A stretch of 64,000 nt of DNA from Chamaesiphon minutus PCC 6605. Its GTDB lineage: Bacteria > Cyanobacteriota > Cyanobacteriia > Cyanobacteriales > Chamaesiphonaceae. The notes under the pieces are model-generated. The model was not told the DNA's origin. It worked only from the letters and a program-made list of their open reading frames with translations, and made no database searches. The stretch covers positions 2,638,385-2,702,384 of the forward strand of contig NC_019697.1 in NCBI RefSeq assembly GCF_000317145.1. The letters are read 5' to 3'. Positions 1 through 8,963 of this stretch are shown in pieces (position 1 is the stretch's first letter; the number at the start of each line of letters is the position of its first letter). The translations under genes were made by a program, and so were the position numbers.

Positions 1-516
1 CGAACAAATGCCCACGGTGACTGGCCCCAACCCACCCCCAATCATCGTCGTTAATCCGCTAGAAAGTGCCTCGGCACAGAGACCCGCACTATCAAAATGA
101 ACGTGACAATCAATTCCCCCGGGGGTAGCAATCAAACCTTCAGCCGATCGCACATCTGTATTGGCACTAATCATTAGATTTGGCTGTACTCCATCCATCA
201 CACCAGGATTGCCTGCTTTACCAATTCCTACAATCTTGCCATCTTTGATGCCAATGTCTGTCTTGACAATCCCCTGCACCGGATCGATCAACACCACATT
301 GGTAATCACAAGATCTAATGCTCCCTCTGCTGCTGTGACTCCAGAAGCCAAGCCCAAACCATCCCGCAGGGTTTTACCACCACCAAATACGCACTCATCA
401 CCATAGACAGTGGTATCTCTCTGAACTTCCGCAATTAAAGATGTATCCCCTAACCGAATCCGATCGCCTGTGGTGGGGCCAAACAGCTCTGCATAACGCT
501 CCCGACTAATTTCCAT
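1..516 (-). CDS. ureC: Urease alpha subunit UreC (partial, N-terminal part)
   Basis: This is the N-terminal third of the catalytic urease subunit, which hydrolyses urea to ammonia and carbamate in the cytoplasm. Translation from the ATG at 516 starts [20 protein letters not shown] and runs open to the window edge. It carries the amidohydrolase-type HVH pair of the nickel centre in the stretch GGIDCHVHF, and then a TTMIGGG segment as in UreC. The reading frame overlaps the end of ureB by 11 bases, the usual translational coupling in ureABC operons. The nickel-bridging carbamylated lysine and later histidines lie outside the window. Identification is based on recognised family motifs. Confidence 0.96.
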   Translation of the reverse strand, partial: MEISRERYAELFGPTTGDRIRLGDTSLIAEVQRDTTVYGDECVFGGGKTLRDGLGLASGVTAAEGALDLVITNVVLIDPVQGIVKTDIGIKDGKIVGIGKAGNPGVMDGVQPNLMISANTDVRSAEGLIATPGGIDCHVHFDSAGLCAEALSSGLTTMIGGGLGPVTVGICS

Positions 517-928
517 GACTCTCCTCTACTATTGTGCTGTAGCCCAATCTTTGCACCCGCTCCATCGCCATTTCCTTGGCATTGGGAGCATCTAACGCCT
601 GATTTACCAAGCCATTCAGTCCTTGAATATGTCTTGTACCGCCGATCGCTACTAATGAGACAGTTTTGGTATCTCCAGGCTCAAATCTAATCGCCGTGCC
701 AGCCGGAATGTCCAACCGAAATCCATAAGCTTGGGAGCGATCGAATTGCAAAGCCCGATTCACTTCTAGAAAGTGATAATGTGAGCCAACTTGGATCGGG
801 CGATCGCCTAAATTCGCCACTGTAAGAGTTTTAGTCTCTCGACCAGCATTTAGCTGCAATGAACCAGATTCACAGAGCACTTCACCAGGAAAGGAAGTTG
901 GGGCATTTGAGGTGGGGATATTTGTCAT
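506..928 (-). CDS. ureB: Urease beta subunit UreB
   Basis: Small structural urease subunit of 140 residues, somewhat longer than the usual 100-120 because of a short N-terminal extension. The family core is visible: PGEVL near residue 15, then [31 protein letters not shown] and [10 protein letters not shown]. UreB packs against UreA and UreC in the (ABC)3 assembly. It sits 7 bases after ureA and overlaps ureC by 11 bases, so the three subunits are almost certainly one transcript. The ATG at 928 is used; an internal start closer to PGEVL cannot be excluded. Confidence 0.96.
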   Translation of the reverse strand: MTNIPTSNAPTSFPGEVLCESGSLQLNAGRETKTLTVANLGDRPIQVGSHYHFLEVNRALQFDRSQAYGFRLDIPAGTAIRFEPGDTKTVSLVAIGGTRHIQGLNGLVNQALDAPNAKEMAMERVQRLGYSTIVEESHGN

Positions 929-935
929 CGCATGT

Positions 936-1247
936 TCATCCAGGGCTACGGATTGGATTGTGAATACTGACTAACTTAGTCCCATCGGCAAAGTGCGCTT
1001 CCACCTGAATCATCGGGATCAGCTCAGTTACGCCTGGTAAGACATCCTCGGTTGTTAGTAACGTCGCTCCTTCAGACATCAACTGTGCTACGGATTTATC
1101 TTCGCGTGCGCCTTCGATCGTGGCATCAATAATATAGGCGATCGCTTCTGGCACATTCAGTTTGAGACCTTTTTCCTTCCTACGACGGGCGATTTCAGCG
1201 GCTGTAAACACAGTTAGCCGTTCAACCTCTCTGGGAGTTAAGTACAT
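936..1247 (-). CDS. ureA: Urease gamma subunit UreA
   Basis: Gamma subunit of urease, 103 residues, close to the usual 100. It opens [20 protein letters not shown], with [14 protein letters not shown] and a C-terminal [20 protein letters not shown], all typical of UreA. It is the first gene of the ureABC run on the minus strand, with ureB 7 bases on. The promoter should lie in the AT-rich 1248-1650 region, shared with the divergent nitrile hydratase operon. No nickel chaperone (ureDEFG) is in the window. Confidence 0.96.
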   Translation of the reverse strand: MYLTPREVERLTVFTAAEIARRRKEKGLKLNVPEAIAYIIDATIEGAREDKSVAQLMSEGATLLTTEDVLPGVTELIPMIQVEAHFADGTKLVSIHNPIRSPG

Positions 1248-1650
1248 ATCAACTCTGCAAATGGTCTAATAACACTCGAATTATGTTGCTTCTTGTCTCA
1301 GTAATAAGTAGTGAAAGTTACAATAAATTTGCTGCTTCTGGTTCGATCGATCGATATTATTGCCAATTTGGTATGTAACTAAAATATAGATCTAGTAAGT
1401 CAATCGCGATTTTACGAAATTCAAAAAAATAGTATCTTGCAAAACATAATTATCTAAATCTCCGTGATAAATTAATTTCGTGAAAATTAAAACGCAACTA
1501 TTTCAACAGCTTTGTAAGCTGTATTATGAGATCGACAGAGATCGAATTTGTGGCGATCGAAGCACTACGATTAGTGTGAAATAAAACCAAGTAACCATTT
1601 CTTTGTCCAGCTATTTCGTTATTATTCACGGGGCTTGGAGACAATTTATA
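1248..1650. promoter_or_regulatory. Divergent intergenic region, urease / nitrile hydratase operons
   Basis: About 400 AT-rich bases between ureA (minus) and the FGE-like gene (plus). No ORF, RNA gene or strong hairpin is visible. Both operons concern release of nitrogen from small molecules, so a shared nitrogen control site such as an NtcA box is plausible, but I could not point to a convincing GTA-N8-TAC with a matching -10. Confidence 0.4.
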
Positions 1651-2613
1651 GTGAAAAGGCGACAGTTAATTCAATATGCCAGTTTGAGCAGTATTGCCTT
1701 ATTCAGTGGCATTGGTACTAATTCATTGGCGGCGACTTTCAATCATCATCAAGAAAATCGACTTAGGAGATTAGCGAGCGATCTAAAATCCGTTAGTTTT
1801 GATGTTGCGACGATCGATCTAAATGGTCGAGAGATCGATCGTCGATCGCGACAAGCTCAGTTTTTTACGACCGAGCTAGGCGATAGTATTCCCTTAACAA
1901 TGGTCGCAATTGCAGCAGGTGAATTTGAGATGGGATCCGCCCATCTCGAAATAGATCGATCGACTAGCGAAACACCAGGGCATCGGGTGACAGTCCAGCC
2001 TTTCTTCATGTCCAAATATCCGATCGCCCAAGCTCAATGGCTGGCGGTGAGTCAACTCCCCCAAGTCAATCGAGCGTTAATTCCCGATCCTGCCCATTTT
2101 GTTGGTGCCGATCGACCAGTGGAATCGGTGTCCTGGTTGGATGCGGTCGAGTTTTGCGATCGGCTCTCGCAACACACGCAGCGGAACTATCGGTTGCCCA
2201 GTGAAGCCGAGTGGGAATATGCAGCTCGTGCGGGGACGACCACGCCCTTTAGTACTGGTGCAACCCTCACCCCGGAGTTTGCTAACTACGGCACTGAATT
2301 TACCTATGGGGGGGAATCTCCCAGTGAGTATCTACCGACAACTACAAATGTCGATCGGTTCGCTCCCAATGCCTTTGGTTTAAATGACATGCACGGCAAC
2401 GTGTGGGAATGGTGTGCCGATTGCTGGCATGAAACTTACCAAGGTGCGCCCAGGGATAGTCAAGCCTGGATTAAAAATGGAGATTCAGACCTGCGATCTT
2501 TACGTGGTGGTAGTTGGGCTGACCATCCGAGTCAGTTGCGTTCCGCCAGTCGATCGGCCTATGAAGCTGATTCCCTCAATCGGATGATTGGCTTTCGAGT
2601 TGTCTGTGCTTAG
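1651..2613 (+). CDS. Exported FGE-sulfatase-domain protein (non-canonical)
   Basis: About 320 residues. The GTG at 1651 is preferred over a TTG at 1603 because GGAG lies 10 bases upstream. An N-terminal KRRQLIQ followed by a hydrophobic stretch ending NSLAA looks like a Tat- or Sec-type signal peptide. The rest is a formylglycine-generating-enzyme/SUMF1 fold: MVAIAAGEFEMGS, ETPGHRVTVQPF, RLPSEAEWEYAARAG, NDMHGNVWEWCADCW, LRGGSWADH and a final GFRVVCA. In true aerobic FGE the RGGSW is followed by a cysteine and a second cysteine lies nearby; here that stretch is RGGSWADH and lacks both. It is therefore unlikely to make formylglycine the usual way. It lies 14 bases before the CobW gene, so it may belong to the nitrile hydratase operon. 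Confidence 0.85.
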   Translation: MKRRQLIQYASLSSIALFSGIGTNSLAATFNHHQENRLRRLASDLKSVSFDVATIDLNGREIDRRSRQAQFFTTELGDSIPLTMVAIAAGEFEMGSAHLEIDRSTSETPGHRVTVQPFFMSKYPIAQAQWLAVSQLPQVNRALIPDPAHFVGADRPVESVSWLDAVEFCDRLSQHTQRNYRLPSEAEWEYAARAGTTTPFSTGATLTPEFANYGTEFTYGGESPSEYLPTTTNVDRFAPNAFGLNDMHGNVWEWCADCWHETYQGAPRDSQAWIKNGDSDLRSLRGGSWADHPSQLRSASRSAYEADSLNRMIGFRVVCA

Positions 2614-2627
2614 TAAGGAAGGCTGGG

Positions 2628-3614
2628 ATGTCCATGTTTAATAAAATTCCTGTGACCGTGTTGACGGGCTATCTAGGGGCTGGCAAAACCACCCTGCTCA
2701 ATCATATTTTGACAGCTAATCACGGTCAAAAAATCGCCGTGATTGTGAATGAATTTGGCGAAGTTGGGATCGATCGCCAGCTCGTGATTGGTACCGATGA
2801 AGAAATCGTGGAGATGAATAATGGCTGCATCTGCTGTACTGTCAGAGGCGATCTGATTCGGACGATCGGCAAGTTACTAGTACGGCGCGAACAGTTTGAT
2901 GCCTTATTGATTGAAACTACCGGACTTGCCGATCCGGCTCCGGTGATCCAGTCTTTCTTTGTCGATGAATTACTTCATGCCCAAACCGAATTGGATGCGA
3001 TCGTGACAGTCGTCGATGCCAAGCATATTTGGGAGCACTGGGATAGCAGCGAAGCTCAAGAGCAAATTGCTTTTGCCGATGTCGTGATCTTGAACAAGAG
3101 CGATTTGGTTTCGCCCACAATTCTGGATGAGCTAGAACAGCGAATCCGCAGCATGAATGCGATCGCTAAATTGTACCGCACCCAGAATTGTCAAATCGGT
3201 CTAGATAAATTATTGGGTTTAAAAGCCTTTGACCTGAAACAGGCTCTGAGCATCGACCCCCAATTTTTGACCGAGGATGCCCACGAGCACGATCTGTCGA
3301 TCGCTTCCGTCGGTATCAGCACTACGGGCAGTTTCAGTAGTGTCAAGGTCAACCGCTGGCTATATCAACTGGCGCAAGATCGCGGTGCCGATATTTTTCG
3401 GATGAAGGGAATCGTCAATTTGGATGACGAAGCGCGGCGGTTTGTCTTTCAAGGGGTACACATGACCCTAGATGGTAGACCGGGTAAACCCTGGCAGCCA
3501 AGCGAAATCCGCCGTACCGAACTAGTGTTCATTGGGCGCAATTTAGATGAACAGCAGTTAAAGGCTGAGTTTGATGCTTGCCGACTGGAAACACCCGTTG
3601 AAGTCGGTGGCTGA
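2628..3614 (+). CDS. CobW/P47K-type G3E metallochaperone GTPase
   Basis: G3E-family GTPase of 328 residues. It has the P-loop TGYLGAGKTTLLNHIL near residue 12, the metal-binding CxCC motif in NNGCICCTVRGDL near residue 66, ETTGLADPAPV, the guanine-recognition NKSDL, and a C-terminal CobW_C domain with VFQGVHMTLDGRP. These proteins insert or traffic metal ions. Just upstream of nitrile hydratase subunits, it matches the role of the P47K activator described for nitrile hydratases. It is separated from the beta subunit gene by 45 bases, with a GGAGAGGA ribosome site in between. Confidence 0.93.
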   Translation: MSMFNKIPVTVLTGYLGAGKTTLLNHILTANHGQKIAVIVNEFGEVGIDRQLVIGTDEEIVEMNNGCICCTVRGDLIRTIGKLLVRREQFDALLIETTGLADPAPVIQSFFVDELLHAQTELDAIVTVVDAKHIWEHWDSSEAQEQIAFADVVILNKSDLVSPTILDELEQRIRSMNAIAKLYRTQNCQIGLDKLLGLKAFDLKQALSIDPQFLTEDAHEHDLSIASVGISTTGSFSSVKVNRWLYQLAQDRGADIFRMKGIVNLDDEARRFVFQGVHMTLDGRPGKPWQPSEIRRTELVFIGRNLDEQQLKAEFDACRLETPVEVGG

Positions 3615-3659
3615 TTTTAGATCCAGACTAACATCACCAATTGGAGAGGAAAACTAGAG

Positions 3660-4409
3660 ATGAAGCTACAGCATTATTTGGGCGGCGTTGAAAATCTCGG
3701 CCCCGTCAGCACTGAAAAAAAGGTATTTGTCCAGCCTTGGGAAGAACGCATTTTTGGGATTCATGTGGCGATGATGGCCCTGAGCAATCATCTCGATACC
3801 GCCTTACCCAAGTACCAGATTAAGAAAGTGCCCACCAAATTCAAAGATTTTTGGACGTGGGGACACCTGCGCACCGGAGCCGAAGGGATGCAACCATTTG
3901 ACTACTTCCGGTTGCGCTATTACGAAAAATGGTTGGGCGGTATTTCGGGCTTCTTTATTGAGAAAGGATATATCACCAAAGCCGAACTGGATGCAGCCAC
4001 TGCCACCTACCTCACTCGCCCCAAGTCGAAGAGTTTTAAGCCACCAGCAGGCGGGAATCCAGCGATCGATACCCAAGTTGTGAAATATCTCCGCGAAGGC
4101 GATTCACCGAAGCGATCGATCTCCACCAAGCCCAAGTTTACGACAGGGATGAAGGTGAAGGTCAAAGACCCGATGGTCGTGGATCATACGCGGCTCCCAG
4201 GTCATCTCCGGGGCAAAATAGGCATTGTTTATTTAGTCTATCCAGACGCTTACAACTACTTCTTTTCGACGGGACCTGATGGTATCGGTGCGCCCATGCC
4301 TGTCTATCTGGTGTCCTTTAAGCCTGCCGATATTTGGGGCAAAGACATGAGCGAACCCAATTCGACTTACTACGACGATCTATTTGAAGCATATTTGGAA
4401 GCGGTTTGA
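3660..4409 (+). CDS. nthB: Nitrile hydratase beta subunit
   Basis: Beta subunit of the nitrile hydratase heterodimer, which converts nitriles to amides; 249 residues. The N-terminal helical domain shows GGVENLGPVS and WEERIFGIHVAMMAL, then FRLRYYEKWLGG. The C-terminal SH3-like barrel starts at FTTGMKVKVKD, with HTRLPGHLRGKIG, PVYLVSFKPADIWG and a final YYDDLFEAYLE, all family landmarks. The gene order beta-alpha-accessory is that known for cobalt-type enzymes. The alpha gene starts 12 bases after its stop, with an AGGAGG ribosome site. Confidence 0.95.
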   Translation: MKLQHYLGGVENLGPVSTEKKVFVQPWEERIFGIHVAMMALSNHLDTALPKYQIKKVPTKFKDFWTWGHLRTGAEGMQPFDYFRLRYYEKWLGGISGFFIEKGYITKAELDAATATYLTRPKSKSFKPPAGGNPAIDTQVVKYLREGDSPKRSISTKPKFTTGMKVKVKDPMVVDHTRLPGHLRGKIGIVYLVYPDAYNYFFSTGPDGIGAPMPVYLVSFKPADIWGKDMSEPNSTYYDDLFEAYLEAV

Positions 4410-4421
4410 GGAGGAAATTTT

Positions 4422-5045
4422 ATGAGTGGATACGAGCATTTTAAGTATGATACCGATCGAGAAACCTACAGTGCGGCTAGAGTGCGTGCTTTAGAGGCTC
4501 TGCTGGTTAAGAAAGGTGTGATTACGGGGGCGACAGTGGATAAAGTCTTGAAGTATTTCAAGACAGAAATGGGTCCGTTCAATGGGGCAAAAATCGTGGC
4601 TCGTGCTTGGGTCGATCCGGCTTTTAAGGCGCGGTTGTTGCAAGATGCCAATGCCGCGATCGCGGAGATGAAGTTTCCCCCAGGGATGTCTGGTGCTGAA
4701 GGGGAACACCTGAAAATAGTCGAAAATACCGCTAAGGTGCATAACTTGATTGTCTGCACCCTCTGTTCCTGTTACCCCTGGCCGACCTTGGGCTTGCCGC
4801 CTTACTGGTTCAAAGATCCCACCTTCCGCGCCCGCGCAGTTAGGGAACCCCGCGCCGTGCTGAAAGAATTTGGCTTGACGATCGATCCAGCCGTGGAAAT
4901 TAATGTGTGGGATAGTAGTGCCCAAATTCGTTGGTCGGTATTGCCAGAACGGCCACAGGGCACGTCCAAGATGACTGAAGCCCAATTGGCGGCGATCGTC
5001 ACCCCAGAATCGATGATGGGTGTCGGCAAAATTAAGGTTGCTTAA
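4422..5045 (+). CDS. nthA: Nitrile hydratase alpha subunit (cobalt-type metal site)
   Basis: Catalytic metal-binding subunit, 207 residues. The metal motif VCTLCSCYPWP places Cys112, Cys115 and Cys117 with Thr113. Thr at that position is the usual mark of the non-corrin cobalt type (iron type has Ser). Two of these cysteines are normally oxidised to sulfinic and sulfenic acids. Other family landmarks are GPFNGAKIVARAWVDP, GLPPYWFKDP, YW/AR-REPRAVL and VWDSSAQIRW. A thiocyanate hydrolase gamma subunit shares this motif, but the separate beta subunit and accessory gene fit nitrile hydratase better. No amidase gene follows within the window. Confidence 0.95.
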   Translation: MSGYEHFKYDTDRETYSAARVRALEALLVKKGVITGATVDKVLKYFKTEMGPFNGAKIVARAWVDPAFKARLLQDANAAIAEMKFPPGMSGAEGEHLKIVENTAKVHNLIVCTLCSCYPWPTLGLPPYWFKDPTFRARAVREPRAVLKEFGLTIDPAVEINVWDSSAQIRWSVLPERPQGTSKMTEAQLAAIVTPESMMGVGKIKVA

Positions 5046-5062
5046 ACTACAAAAATAAAACA

Positions 5063-5416
5063 ATGCAAACTCAATTCGAGCATTTCGCCGCCACCAGTAT
5101 GTTAGGATCTAAAGAGTCCCCACCGCGCTGTGACGGCGATCTATTTTTTGAGGATTCCTGGGAAGGTCGGGCGTTTGGGATGGCGATCGCGCTAGCCAAG
5201 CAGGGACACTATGAATGGGAAGACTTCCGACAACAGTTGATTACGTCGATCGGTGAGTGGGAATCCGCACACGCTCTAGACGATCCAAGCTGGGATTATT
5301 ATCAGCGGTGGCTCTTGGCTCTGGAGCGGTTGATGGTAGAAACCAATTTAATCGATCCAGATGAATTGGAGCTAGAACTGGCTAAAGAGGCGCAGGATGC
5401 GATCGGTGTTGATTAA
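5063..5416 (+). CDS. Nitrile hydratase accessory (activator) protein
   Basis: 117 residues, with DLFFEDSWEGRAFGMAIAL and YYQRWLLALERLMVE as in nitrile hydratase accessory proteins. These resemble the N-terminal helical part of the beta subunit and hold or swap the alpha subunit during cobalt loading (P14K/NhhG type). It is the last gene of the operon, 17 bases after the alpha gene, and its stop codon overlaps the stop of the convergent gene at 5413. Confidence 0.88.
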   Translation: MQTQFEHFAATSMLGSKESPPRCDGDLFFEDSWEGRAFGMAIALAKQGHYEWEDFRQQLITSIGEWESAHALDDPSWDYYQRWLLALERLMVETNLIDPDELELELAKEAQDAIGVD

Positions 5417-5952
5417 AGTTGATTAAAAGTCTTTCGTTGGTTGATTTTGACTGGGTTAGGAATCGTCTTGACCCAATCTTGAGATGGCGGGGGTACTGCG
5501 ATCGGTGGCTCTTGGTCTGCCTTGTAGTAACCTGCTCTAGTTAGCTGTAATTCCTCATAATAGGTGGCAAAATCACTGGCGTGCGGCAAAAATTCATTGG
5601 TGGTTTGATTCTGTTTTAACCCTTCTTTCCACACACTTTTCTCGACTGTGCCAATAGCTAGATAGTCATTACCGATCGTATCAGGAGCTTGCTGAATAAA
5701 CAATGCAGTCAGATAGTACTCGATTTCATGTTTATGGGCGACGAGGAGATCGCAATCTCGACAGTAACGACAAGTATAGTTCAGCGCAATTAAGTGATGG
5801 GGATTGACATGAATCAAGATCGGTATTTTGCGTTGTCCAGTCTTGCGATCGCATAACGGACAGCGGGAGACTCGTTCCTCTGGGTAAGGATTGACCATGA
5901 AACTGTATTTGGGTGGCAAACCACCAAATTGTCGTCGTTTGACTTTTGCCAT
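5413..5952 (-). CDS. Conserved protein with paired CxxC zinc-ribbon-like motifs
   Basis: Protein of 179 residues, not assigned to a named family. The N-terminal half has RCPLCDRKTGQRK and, about 35 residues on, YTCRYCRDCDLLVAHKHEIE; together they would form a four-cysteine zinc site with extra Cys/His. The C-terminal half is rich in acidic and aromatic residues and ends in a proline-rich tail. It converges on the nitrile hydratase operon with a 4-base stop overlap and has no other partner. Function unknown. Confidence 0.7.
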   Translation of the reverse strand: MAKVKRRQFGGLPPKYSFMVNPYPEERVSRCPLCDRKTGQRKIPILIHVNPHHLIALNYTCRYCRDCDLLVAHKHEIEYYLTALFIQQAPDTIGNDYLAIGTVEKSVWKEGLKQNQTTNEFLPHASDFATYYEELQLTRAGYYKADQEPPIAVPPPSQDWVKTIPNPVKINQRKTFNQL

Positions 5953-6030
5953 GTGATTTCATCTTTCTGAGATTTAATTTTCCATTTTAGCGTGGGCACC
6001 GCGATCGATTGAAATCGATCGACAGATAAT

Positions 6031-6229
6031 GGTGGGGGTGGGCGGGTTTGTTCGGAGTTGGTAGTGCTAGGCGAGGATTTCTAGCATAAACCCGCCCCTA
6101 CGAGTTATCGATGAAAATGTATATGGATGAATGTATGAATTTATGGATCTGATGGATCTGTAGGGGCGGGTTTATGCTAGCCAATATCGATTTACTGTTG
6201 GATATCAAACGAACCCGCCCGCCCCCACC
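6031..6229. repeat. Inverted pair of a ~70-bp palindromic repeat
   Basis: Two copies of one element lie head to head: 6031-6101 (minus orientation) and 6160-6229 (plus). Each starts or ends with GTAGGGGCGGGTTTATGCTA and has a GGTGGGGG/CCCCCACC edge. The facing 20-mers 6082-6101 and 6160-6179 are perfect inverted repeats, so the block could fold into a long hairpin. A third diverged copy is at 31296-31367 and part of it recurs near 20963-20985. The rest of 5953-6266 holds nothing else that I can support. Confidence 0.85.
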
Positions 6230-6266
6230 AGAAGATATCGAATGGGTTTTATCGAATCTCCAATAG

Positions 6267-8663
6267 TTACGATCGAGACTTAATCGGTAACAACAAACTA
6301 GCCTCAATCTCCGCTCTCACTTCCCGACTCACATAGCAATCACTATTGAGACAGTCTACCAGCAGCTTATTGGCATCATAGTATTGCTGGAGTAACTCTT
6401 TCTGAGCTTCGCTAAATTGCCAATCGTGACCGATGTTTCGATGCTGAATCATAATTGCTCTCAATTCCTCCGCCCAGTCTCGACCATTAGCCTGCCACCA
6501 ACGCTCAAAATTCTCATGATTTTCTGAGGATGTATCTGGCAATCGATCTTTTAGTTGTTGCAGCGATTCTTGTAACTCGGTGGATTCAATCGCACGAGCA
6601 AGAGCATAAGCAAGAGCACGAGCAAGAGCACAGGCATAATCATGCTTACGCTCAATATCTTGAGCACCAGAAAGAGCGCGAGCATAATTGCGATCGCAAT
6701 CAAGAGCAAAAGCAATCGAGACCGTAACCGCATAATCAAGAGCATGATCGTGGTCGTGCTCTTGATTGAATGCAACATCAGGGCCTACAATACACTCCGG
6801 ATCAAGATCAAAATGACCAAGATCGTGATTAAAATCGAGAGCACGAGCAAGAGCAAAAGTGTTATTCAAAAAACGATCTACAACACCTAGAGCAGTCATA
6901 ATCAGAATAAAAGCACGAGGACTAGCAAGAATCAAATAATATGCTCGAACAGCAAGAAGTTTATAGCGACTCTTTGTTGATCGAGATTTTTCCTCTACCC
7001 AACACAGAAATTCTTGCAATTTCTCGTCCTGAGCCAGAAGACGATCGATTTCCCGCTTCATCCCTAGCACCAACTTATCCGCACTCTGCAACATCCCCAC
7101 CGTCAGCAAAAATACCTCCCGCCACTGCTTATCGGTAAGATGGCTAATCAGGGCACCAAAATCCCCATCAGCTTTTTCCTTGAACCACCGAGCGGTAAAG
7201 TATTCCTGAAAAGTTAAATGAGAAAAAGAATAAATTCCCCGCGCTCTTTCTACCAGTAATCCATGTTGAGCCGCAATTGAATTCAGCACCGCTTCACTAT
7301 CGAGTTGCAGCGTTTCGGAGTCATTACTAGCATTCGGTAAATTCCGAATATACTCCCGAATTTGCTCCTCGACAAATCCTTGTTTAAAAAAATAGTCACT
7401 GCGTTCAAAGGCATTGTAAGCAACTTGACTGAGGAGATCTTCTTTGCGTTGGAGCGATAGTTGTTTGTAAACCTCTTCTCGTCTAATATTCCGCTTGGCA
7501 TCCCATTTTTTTAGCAATACATCCAAGCCTTCCTTGTAGAGTTCGGCACGATTGACAGGAAATCTACCACCTGATTCAAATACCAAACACAGGAGTGTCA
7601 GTAACAGCGGATTGGTAGCTAATTCTTTCAATCCAGGATTGGCTTTTAACTCCTGGGGAAATTCTTTGGCTTTGACGGGATCTTTCAGTTGAAACCATTT
7701 GTGAGCAAAGTCAGCAATCTGCTCATCATCAAAATCGGCAACTTCTACTTCGGTAAACTGCTCGAAGATATATTCCTTCGCCGCAATCCGACAAGTAATC
7801 ACAAATTGACTGGCATCAAATTTCTCGGCAGTCTGGCGAATCGTATTTAAAACTCGATCGTGGTCTTGTGCTTTAACTTCATCCAATCCATCCAGCAACA
7901 CGATCAATCTACCAGCCTGCAAAATTTTCGCCCCCACCACATCGGCATTCTCAATCCCCCATTCTGTCAATTGTTTGCCAATAAAACTCAGCAGATCGGG
8001 TTGTCCTTCTGTCTCTGCAAATTCCTTGAGAGTGACAAACAAAGGTACTCGATTTTGGTTGAATTTACCCCCATTACATTGCAATGCCAACCACTTGAGA
8101 AACGTCGTTTTTCCCGCTCCGGGCTTCCCTAAAATCATCAACTTGTCATGACGTTCGACAGCTTTTAGGGCGGGGATGCGTTCTTGTCGAACTGTGCCTA
8201 ATATAAATCGATCGAAGTTCTCAATCTCGCACCCATCCAGCAATTCCTCAATGCTGCGCCGTTGATTGCGAGAAATTTTCTCCAGAATATTAACGCTGGT
8301 GTAGATGGAATCGATGGTAATTGGTTGCTCCATATCCAGCACCCGCATCGTGCCACAGCGTTTCTGAATACTGGCATGAATCTTTTCGCGAACTTCCAAA
8401 ACGAGTGCATCGAGATCGACATCTTGAATAGGTGCCTGAATATCCGCGTCTAATTCGGCAATCTCCCTCCAATCCAAACCTAATTCGGTGCAGATCGCTT
8501 GAAAAAATCTAGTTGCTACGGTTCTTCTAGCAAAAAAATTGATGACAACTTGGCGCGTACAATCAACACTTCCAGCTAGATATTCTTGCGTCTTGCCTTT
8601 GGTATTAAATGCAAGTTCTGCTTTTTTTAGTCCCTCAACAGAAGCCTTTAGCGATCGCGCCAT
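6267..8663 (-). CDS. NACHT-domain NTPase, NLR-like (HTH-NACHT)
   Basis: 798 residues. Residues 1-70 look like an HTH unit of the kind found in cyanobacterial NACHT proteins (ASVEGLKKAELAF, TRQVVINFFARRTV, LGLDWREIAEL). The NACHT NTPase follows: Walker A GKPGAGKTTFLKW at about 179, Walker B LIVLLDGLDEV at about 253, the sensor stretch FVITCRIA, and a winged-helix/superhelical part with LATNPLLLTLLCLVF and YSFSHLTFQEYFTARWF. Residues about 625-705 are low-complexity, rich in Ala, Leu, Arg and Asp (e.g. LARALAYALARAIE), encoded by degenerate GAGCAA-like hexamers. Such STAND NTPases act as oligomerising sensors; many bacterial NACHT proteins are anti-phage. No classical effector domain is visible, so any effector may be encoded by a neighbour. 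An anti-phage role here is inference. Confidence 0.93.
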   Translation of the reverse strand: MARSLKASVEGLKKAELAFNTKGKTQEYLAGSVDCTRQVVINFFARRTVATRFFQAICTELGLDWREIAELDADIQAPIQDVDLDALVLEVREKIHASIQKRCGTMRVLDMEQPITIDSIYTSVNILEKISRNQRRSIEELLDGCEIENFDRFILGTVRQERIPALKAVERHDKLMILGKPGAGKTTFLKWLALQCNGGKFNQNRVPLFVTLKEFAETEGQPDLLSFIGKQLTEWGIENADVVGAKILQAGRLIVLLDGLDEVKAQDHDRVLNTIRQTAEKFDASQFVITCRIAAKEYIFEQFTEVEVADFDDEQIADFAHKWFQLKDPVKAKEFPQELKANPGLKELATNPLLLTLLCLVFESGGRFPVNRAELYKEGLDVLLKKWDAKRNIRREEVYKQLSLQRKEDLLSQVAYNAFERSDYFFKQGFVEEQIREYIRNLPNASNDSETLQLDSEAVLNSIAAQHGLLVERARGIYSFSHLTFQEYFTARWFKEKADGDFGALISHLTDKQWREVFLLTVGMLQSADKLVLGMKREIDRLLAQDEKLQEFLCWVEEKSRSTKSRYKLLAVRAYYLILASPRAFILIMTALGVVDRFLNNTFALARALDFNHDLGHFDLDPECIVGPDVAFNQEHDHDHALDYAVTVSIAFALDCDRNYARALSGAQDIERKHDYACALARALAYALARAIESTELQESLQQLKDRLPDTSSENHENFERWWQANGRDWAEELRAIMIQHRNIGHDWQFSEAQKELLQQYYDANKLLVDCLNSDCYVSREVRAEIEASLLLPIKSRS

Positions 8664-8746
8664 ACTCTACCCACAGAACTCTTACATAAAAGGATATTAG
8701 CTTCGTTTCAGCACCGCCCTCGATTAAAATCGGGGCTAATGATACG

Positions 8747-8792
8747 AAGTCCGCCTTCGCGGACTAGCTAATCAGTCCGCGAAGGCGGACTT
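8747..8792. repeat. Perfect 19-bp-stem palindromic repeat
   Basis: AAGTCCGCCTTCGCGGACT at 8747-8765 is mirrored at 8774-8792 with an 8-base loop. It is followed by a second short palindrome, AGAGACTTTAGTCTCT, near 8805-8820. The same AGTCCGC(C)T..CGCGGACT core recurs at 24850-24960. It lies between two divergent genes, so it cannot be a simple terminator. Confidence 0.85.
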
Positions 8793-8963
8793 TGCACTCC
8801 GAGCAGAGACTTTAGTCTCTAGGTAACTGACATTACACAAGTCTAACATAAGTCCAACATCTTATACTGACAGGCTTTCAGCGATTTCAAGCTTTAATAA
8901 AGACAGGAAGAAGAAAGCGCGCCCAACTCCTAAACCCACCACTATGGAGTACATTTCCATCCC

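Noticed and set aside
1651..2613. Canonical formylglycine-generating enzyme
   Set aside because: The motif after RGGSW lacks the catalytic cysteines, so only the fold is supported.
4422..5045. Iron-type nitrile hydratase
   Set aside because: The metal motif has Thr (CTLCSC), not the Ser usual in iron types.
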